Of a stretch of DNA of 64,000 nt, positions 60,887 through 64,000 are shown piece after piece. The DNA is from Prosthecobacter debontii (GTDB taxonomy: Bacteria; Verrucomicrobiota; Verrucomicrobiia; Verrucomicrobiales; Akkermansiaceae). The stretch is from NCBI GenBank assembly GCA_945862245.1, contig CAMAXN010000001.1:1-64000 (forward strand), in the 5' to 3' direction. Below the pieces are notes generated by a model that was not told where the DNA came from, ran no database searches, and was given only the letters and a program-made list of their open reading frames with translations. The position numbers were made by a program, and so were the translations under genes. Every line of letters begins with the position of its first letter. Position 1 is the first letter of the stretch.

Positions 60887-61975
60887 ATGAGACGTGCTCG
60901 TTGGATATCGCCCTGGAAGGATTCGTTGGAAAAAACCTCGATTTACCATTGTATTTCAAGGGTTGTGGAGCGGCGGTTTGCGTTTGGGGTGGAGGAGAAA
61001 GAAAAATTCCGGATGTTTATGCGGATGTATGAGAATTTCAGTGGTTGCCGGGTTTTGTCGTATTGTTTGATGAGCAATCACATCCATTTGCTGGTGGAGG
61101 TTCCGCCTAAGCCGGAGGAAGGTATTGCCGATGATGTGTTTCTCAAACGTCTCTCGGCCTTGTATAGTGAGGCGTTTGTGGCTGATGTTGCCTTGCAAAT
61201 TCACGAAGCAAGGCATGAGGGCGGATTGGAGGGAGGAAATCCGGAGCGGGTGGAGGAAATTAAGGGTCGGTTCACGCATCGAATGCACGATTTGAGTCAG
61301 TTTATGAAAGGGTTGATGCAGCGTTTTACGCAGTGGTTCAACGGTCAGCATAAGCGGACTGGGAGGTTGTGGGAGGATAGATTTAAAAGCGTGATCGTAG
61401 AGAGCGGCACGGCGGCACGTGTGATGGCGGCTTACATTGATCTGAATCCTGTTAGGGCGGGGATGGTGGAAGATCCTGCGGAATACCGTTGGAGTAGTTA
61501 TGGGGAAGCAGTGGGCGGAGGGCCTAGAGGAAATGGAAAGAAAGCGCGGGAGGGATTAGTGAGGGCGATGATGTCGGAACGTGATGTGGGATTTGATGCT
61601 ACGATGTGGAAACAGGCATCGCGGCAGTATCGGCGGTTAATGGGAATGGCGTTGGAGCGGAAGCCATCGAATGCGAAAATTCAACGTTCTACGGCGATTG
61701 AGGAAAGTAAAGAAGGGAGGATGTCGACCCATGATCGCCCCCACGATGAGTCAAGCTTGCCTGAGCTAGGGATGGCGAAAATCTTGAGAACGCGGGTGAG
61801 GTATTTCACGGATGGAGCCGTGATCGGGAGTAAGAGTTTCGTGAATGAAGCGTTTGACGCGGCAAGAGAGAGATTTTCAGAAAATCGAAAAGACGGAGCG
61901 CGAAAGATGCGTGGGATAGGGAAAGGAGCGAGTGGGACGCTGTGGAGTGTGAGAGATCTTCGGGTGAGGGTTTAG
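60887..61975 (+). mobile_element. REP-associated tyrosine transposase (RAYT, IS200-like Y1 family)
   Basis: This 362-residue protein has the Y1 transposase domain at about 10-200: YHCISRVVERRFAFG near 20, the metal-binding HIH of SNHIHLLVEVP (65-67), the RTGRLWEDRFKS block and the catalytic Tyr183 in AYIDLNPVRAGMV. The C-terminal region (about 270-362, with FVNEAFDAARERF) is shared with a family of longer RAYT proteins. An AAGGAG site lies just upstream of the ATG, which is unusual for this window. RAYT proteins act on REP repeats and are usually single-copy domesticated genes. The gene has lower GC and a different codon feel from rluD. Confidence 0.85.
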
Positions 61976-62056
61976 AGACTCAAGGCGTGGTGATGTAAGA
62001 CACAAGAAAAGCGAGGCGGAGCCACCGTTCGGCATTCGCTATTTTCGTCCTGCCGT

Positions 62057-62135
62057 TACTGAAGCCTACGCTCCTTGCATTTCTAGCCAAGGCCGGAAAT
62101 CTTCCGGTGGCGGGGCGGTGAAGTGAAGTTTTTTT
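62057..62135. repeat. Direct-repeat copy B, the native 3' end of rluD
   Basis: This is the intact counterpart of 60716-60794, with 8 differences in 79 bases. It covers the last 23 codons of rluD including its stop, plus 9 bases beyond. Confidence 0.8.
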
Positions 62136-62974
62136 CCTGAGACGGGGTGGTTGAAGGTAAGCTGCCAAGCGTGGAGCAGTAGGCGCGGGGTGGGGAGTTC
62201 GTGCTTTTTCCCGTAGATCGGATCGCCGAGAATGGGTGTGCCGAGGTGGTGCATGTGGACGCGGATCTGGTGGGTGCGGCCGGTGTGGAGGTGGCAGAGG
62301 ATGAGGGCGGTCTTCGTGGCAGGATCGGTGGCGAGCGTTTTGTAATCGGTGATCGCGGTCTTGCCGCCGGGCGGGTTGATGACCGCCATTTTTTGGCGGT
62401 TGACGGGGTGGCGGCCGATGTGGGTAAAGATGGTGTCCTTTGCCTTCGCCGGGATGCCGTGGGTGACGGCGAGGTAGAGCTTTTCCATGGTGGAGCGCTC
62501 GGAAAACTGGGTGGTGAGGGATTGGTGGGCGGTATCGGATTTCGCGACTACGAGGCAGCCCGAGGTGTCTTTATCAAGACGGTGGACGATGCCGGGGCGC
62601 TCGACGCCGCCGATGCCGGAGAGCTGGCCTTTGCAGTGGTGGAGGAGGGCGTTGACGAGAGTGCCATCGGGATTGCCGGGGGCGGGGTGAACGACGATGC
62701 CGTGCTCTTTGTGAAGGACTAGGATGTGGTCGTCTTCGTAGAGGATATCTAACGGAATGTCCTGCGGTGCGGCGATGTCCGGCACGGCCTCGGGAATGAC
62801 GACGGAGATCGAATCGCCGGATTTTACGGAGTCGCGGGGCTTCGCGGGCTTGCCGTTCAGGATAATGTATTGCTCGCGGATGAGAGTCTGGATGCGGGAT
62901 CGGGAAAGGTCTGGAAGCTTGGCGGCAAGGTAAGCGTCGAGGCGGTCGTGGGTGTCTGAAACCTCGATATTCAC
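62066..62974 (-). CDS. rluD: Ribosomal large subunit pseudouridine synthase, RluD type
   Basis: This 302-residue enzyme converts uridines to pseudouridine in 23S rRNA. It has an N-terminal S4-like RNA-binding domain (RLDAYLAAKLPDLSRSRIQTLI), the catalytic HRLDKDTSGCLVVAKS block with Asp near 133, the PGGKTAITDYK segment and LHTGRTHQIRVHMHHLGTPILGDPIYG near 229. GTG 62974 is chosen: it overlaps the stop of the upstream gene as GTGA, which implies translational coupling. Its 3' end is duplicated on the far side of the RAYT gene. Confidence 0.93.
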   Translation of the reverse strand: MNIEVSDTHDRLDAYLAAKLPDLSRSRIQTLIREQYIILNGKPAKPRDSVKSGDSISVVIPEAVPDIAAPQDIPLDILYEDDHILVLHKEHGIVVHPAPGNPDGTLVNALLHHCKGQLSGIGGVERPGIVHRLDKDTSGCLVVAKSDTAHQSLTTQFSERSTMEKLYLAVTHGIPAKAKDTIFTHIGRHPVNRQKMAVINPPGGKTAITDYKTLATDPATKTALILCHLHTGRTHQIRVHMHHLGTPILGDPIYGKKHELPTPRLLLHAWQLTFNHPVSGKKLHFTAPPPEDFRPWLEMQGA

Positions 62975-63639
62975 GCGGGTGAGGCGGTCTGGATGAGAAC
63001 CTCCGAGATCGTATGAATATGGTCCGCGGACAGGGAGTTGGGCAGTAGTGCGCTGAGGACGATGCGGCCATTCGGGGTTTCGCAAGGGATGACCTCAAGG
63101 ATCGCGGCGGGGCCGATCTTTACGCGGATGTTTCCGGACACGTGCGAGGCGATTACAAGGTTGCGCGCCATGAAGTGGAATCTTCCGTGGCCGCTTTCAT
63201 CAAAGATCACCTTACCCTCGCGATCTAGGATAAAGATATCGGTGGCTTGGAATTCTTTCGCGAACCAGTCTCGGAAGATAGATAAGCGCTCTAGGTATCG
63301 TGTGCGCGATGGCAAAGAGGGTGAAGGCTCGGAAGTGGGTTGGAAAGGTGAGGCGGCCGGTAACGAGGGATTAGATGAAGTGAGATATTCAAGCGACTGG
63401 GTGACTTGCGGAAGGGTTGGAAAGGGTGGCGTGCGCGGTAGAGGTTGCTGCCCGGATACGGGTGGGGATTCGGTTGGATTGGGGATGGCTGTGGTCAAAC
63501 CACCTGAAGTGAAGCCGATGAATGACGCATCAAAGCCTTGATCTACTGCTGCAACGCGGGCAGGTGCGACTGGGCACAGTAGTTGCTCGGCGAGATGCCG
63601 GACTTCGGAAGGGTCTAGCCATGGATTAATGAGATCCAT
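62971..63639 (-). CDS. Hypothetical protein with a Roadblock/LC7-like C-terminal domain
   Basis: This 222-residue protein has an N-terminal part (about 1-60), a Pro/Ser-rich linker (about 60-110) and a C-terminal domain (about 115-222). The C-terminal ATDIFILDREGKVIFDESG, followed by VIASHVSGNIRVKIGPAAILEVIPCETPNGRIVLSALL, looks like a Roadblock/LC7 (MglB-like) fold. This is a pattern judgement only. It overlaps the upstream ParA-family gene by ATGA and the downstream rluD by GTGA, so the three are tightly coupled. Roadblock proteins often regulate polarity or motility GTPases and ATPases. Confidence 0.5.
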   Translation of the reverse strand: MDLINPWLDPSEVRHLAEQLLCPVAPARVAAVDQGFDASFIGFTSGGLTTAIPNPTESPPVSGQQPLPRTPPFPTLPQVTQSLEYLTSSNPSLPAASPFQPTSEPSPSLPSRTRYLERLSIFRDWFAKEFQATDIFILDREGKVIFDESGHGRFHFMARNLVIASHVSGNIRVKIGPAAILEVIPCETPNGRIVLSALLPNSLSADHIHTISEVLIQTASPA

Positions 63640-64000
63640 CAGAGTGGCTGGTAAGTGGCCGTAGCGCGAGATTTTGCCAGCTTGGCTTGCACTTCCGCAC
63701 GAAGTGAATCGAAAACAGCTTCCACTACTTTACCGTTCTCCAGCACTCCCACGGGTAGTCCTTTCGCGCTGGCGCGGATGAATATTTCGTCGCGTGGGAT
63801 GGATGTTTTGAAAAGCATTTCCTCGGGCAATAGATGGCGTAGAGCGGATGCGGCCTCAGTGCTTTCGGCTAGCCCATGCTGTATCATGGTCAGGCACACG
63901 CCGAGAACTTTGAGTTGTGGGTTGATGATGCGCAGGCGGTTGAGCCCTTCCAAGAGCTTTGGCACCGAGCGGATTCCAAGCGGCTCGGCTTGTTGTGGGA
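63639..64000 (-). CDS. ParA/MinD-family ATPase, C-terminal part (cut by window edge)
   Basis: About 120 C-terminal residues are present and the frame is open to the window edge. PQQAEPLGIRSVPKLLEGLNRL, then LKVLGVCLTMIQHGLAESTEA and FKTSIPRDEIFIRASAKGLPV, match the C-terminal half of ParA-type ATPases (the P-x-Q-x-E-x-x-x-x-G block and the I-x-R-x-x-x-x-x-E/A-S-x-x-G-x-P-V block). The Walker motifs lie outside the window. It is coupled by a 4-base overlap to the Roadblock-like gene. Whether it segregates DNA or positions another cargo cannot be told. Confidence 0.75.
   Translation of the reverse strand, partial: PQQAEPLGIRSVPKLLEGLNRLRIINPQLKVLGVCLTMIQHGLAESTEAASALRHLLPEEMLFKTSIPRDEIFIRASAKGLPVGVLENGKVVEAVFDSLRAEVQAKLAKSRATATYQPL

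Overview
The window looks like chromosomal DNA of a moderately GC-rich member of the Verrucomicrobiota, probably close to Verrucomicrobiaceae/Luteolibacter-type bacteria. This is inference from gene content: a very long PstC, DUF1080 and DUF6797-like secreted proteins, a kinase-PEGA-sulfatase-modifying-factor fusion beside an ECF sigma factor, the carboxynorspermidine route to spermidine, RAYT transposases, few recognisable Shine-Dalgarno sites and many short dispersed repeats. No plasmid, prophage or CRISPR array is seen. The only RNA gene found is one tRNA-Leu(UAG).

Layout. 1-5.2 kb: phosphate module, with pstS-pstC-pstA on the minus strand diverging from a phosphate-selective-type porin; five Pho-box-like sites lie in the two control regions. 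5.3-10.7 kb: folA, thyA, a PHP histidinol-phosphatase, a secreted esterase, rarA and a spermidine-synthase-fold protein. 11-18.4 kb: rightward genes for aromatic amino acids (tyrA, aroA), a cytidylate kinase-acyltransferase fusion, a dihydrouridine synthase and PBP2. 18.4-23.3 kb: leftward run of ROK kinase, nspC, cyclophilin, tatA and an EEP-family hydrolase. 23.4-25.4 kb: DUF1295 and CFA-synthase-like lipid enzymes. 25.4-28.5 kb: two secreted metallophosphoesterases. 28.7-31 kb: rlmN plus an OmpA-domain protein. 31-41.2 kb: a histone-H1-like/DUF2934 protein, PhoH, an AI-2E-type permease, an ECF sigma factor with its Ser/Thr kinase, OsmC, carboxynorspermidine synthase and a large secreted protein. 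41.5-49.6 kb: dnaN-yebC, a YdjY-like gene with folC, a VWA membrane protein and a class III aminotransferase. 49.7-60.7 kb: priA, a cytochrome c/beta-propeller protein, the remnant of an alpha-L-rhamnosidase gene, a DUF1080 protein, the tRNA, a second ECF sigma/anti-sigma/PDZ cluster, an EVE protein, lipA and murI. 60.7-64 kb: a RAYT transposase between a duplicated rluD 3' end and intact rluD, then a tightly coupled rluD, Roadblock-like and ParA cluster that runs off the window.

The most unusual material is the non-coding DNA. Several families of short repeats recur. One is an A/T-rich leader of CTTGAAGTTTGAAGTTTAAA type, always pointing the same way and ending at or within about 20 bases of the start codon of seven unrelated genes. 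Others are long GC-rich inverted repeats that overlap and extend gene 3' ends. A third group has entered coding sequence in frame (rarA, nspC, priA, and the tail of the DUF1295 gene). No clearly new defence or biosynthetic system was found. The best candidates for undescribed biology are the oriented leader repeat, the Pho-box array shared by pstS and the porin, and the ParA/Roadblock-like/RluD cluster.
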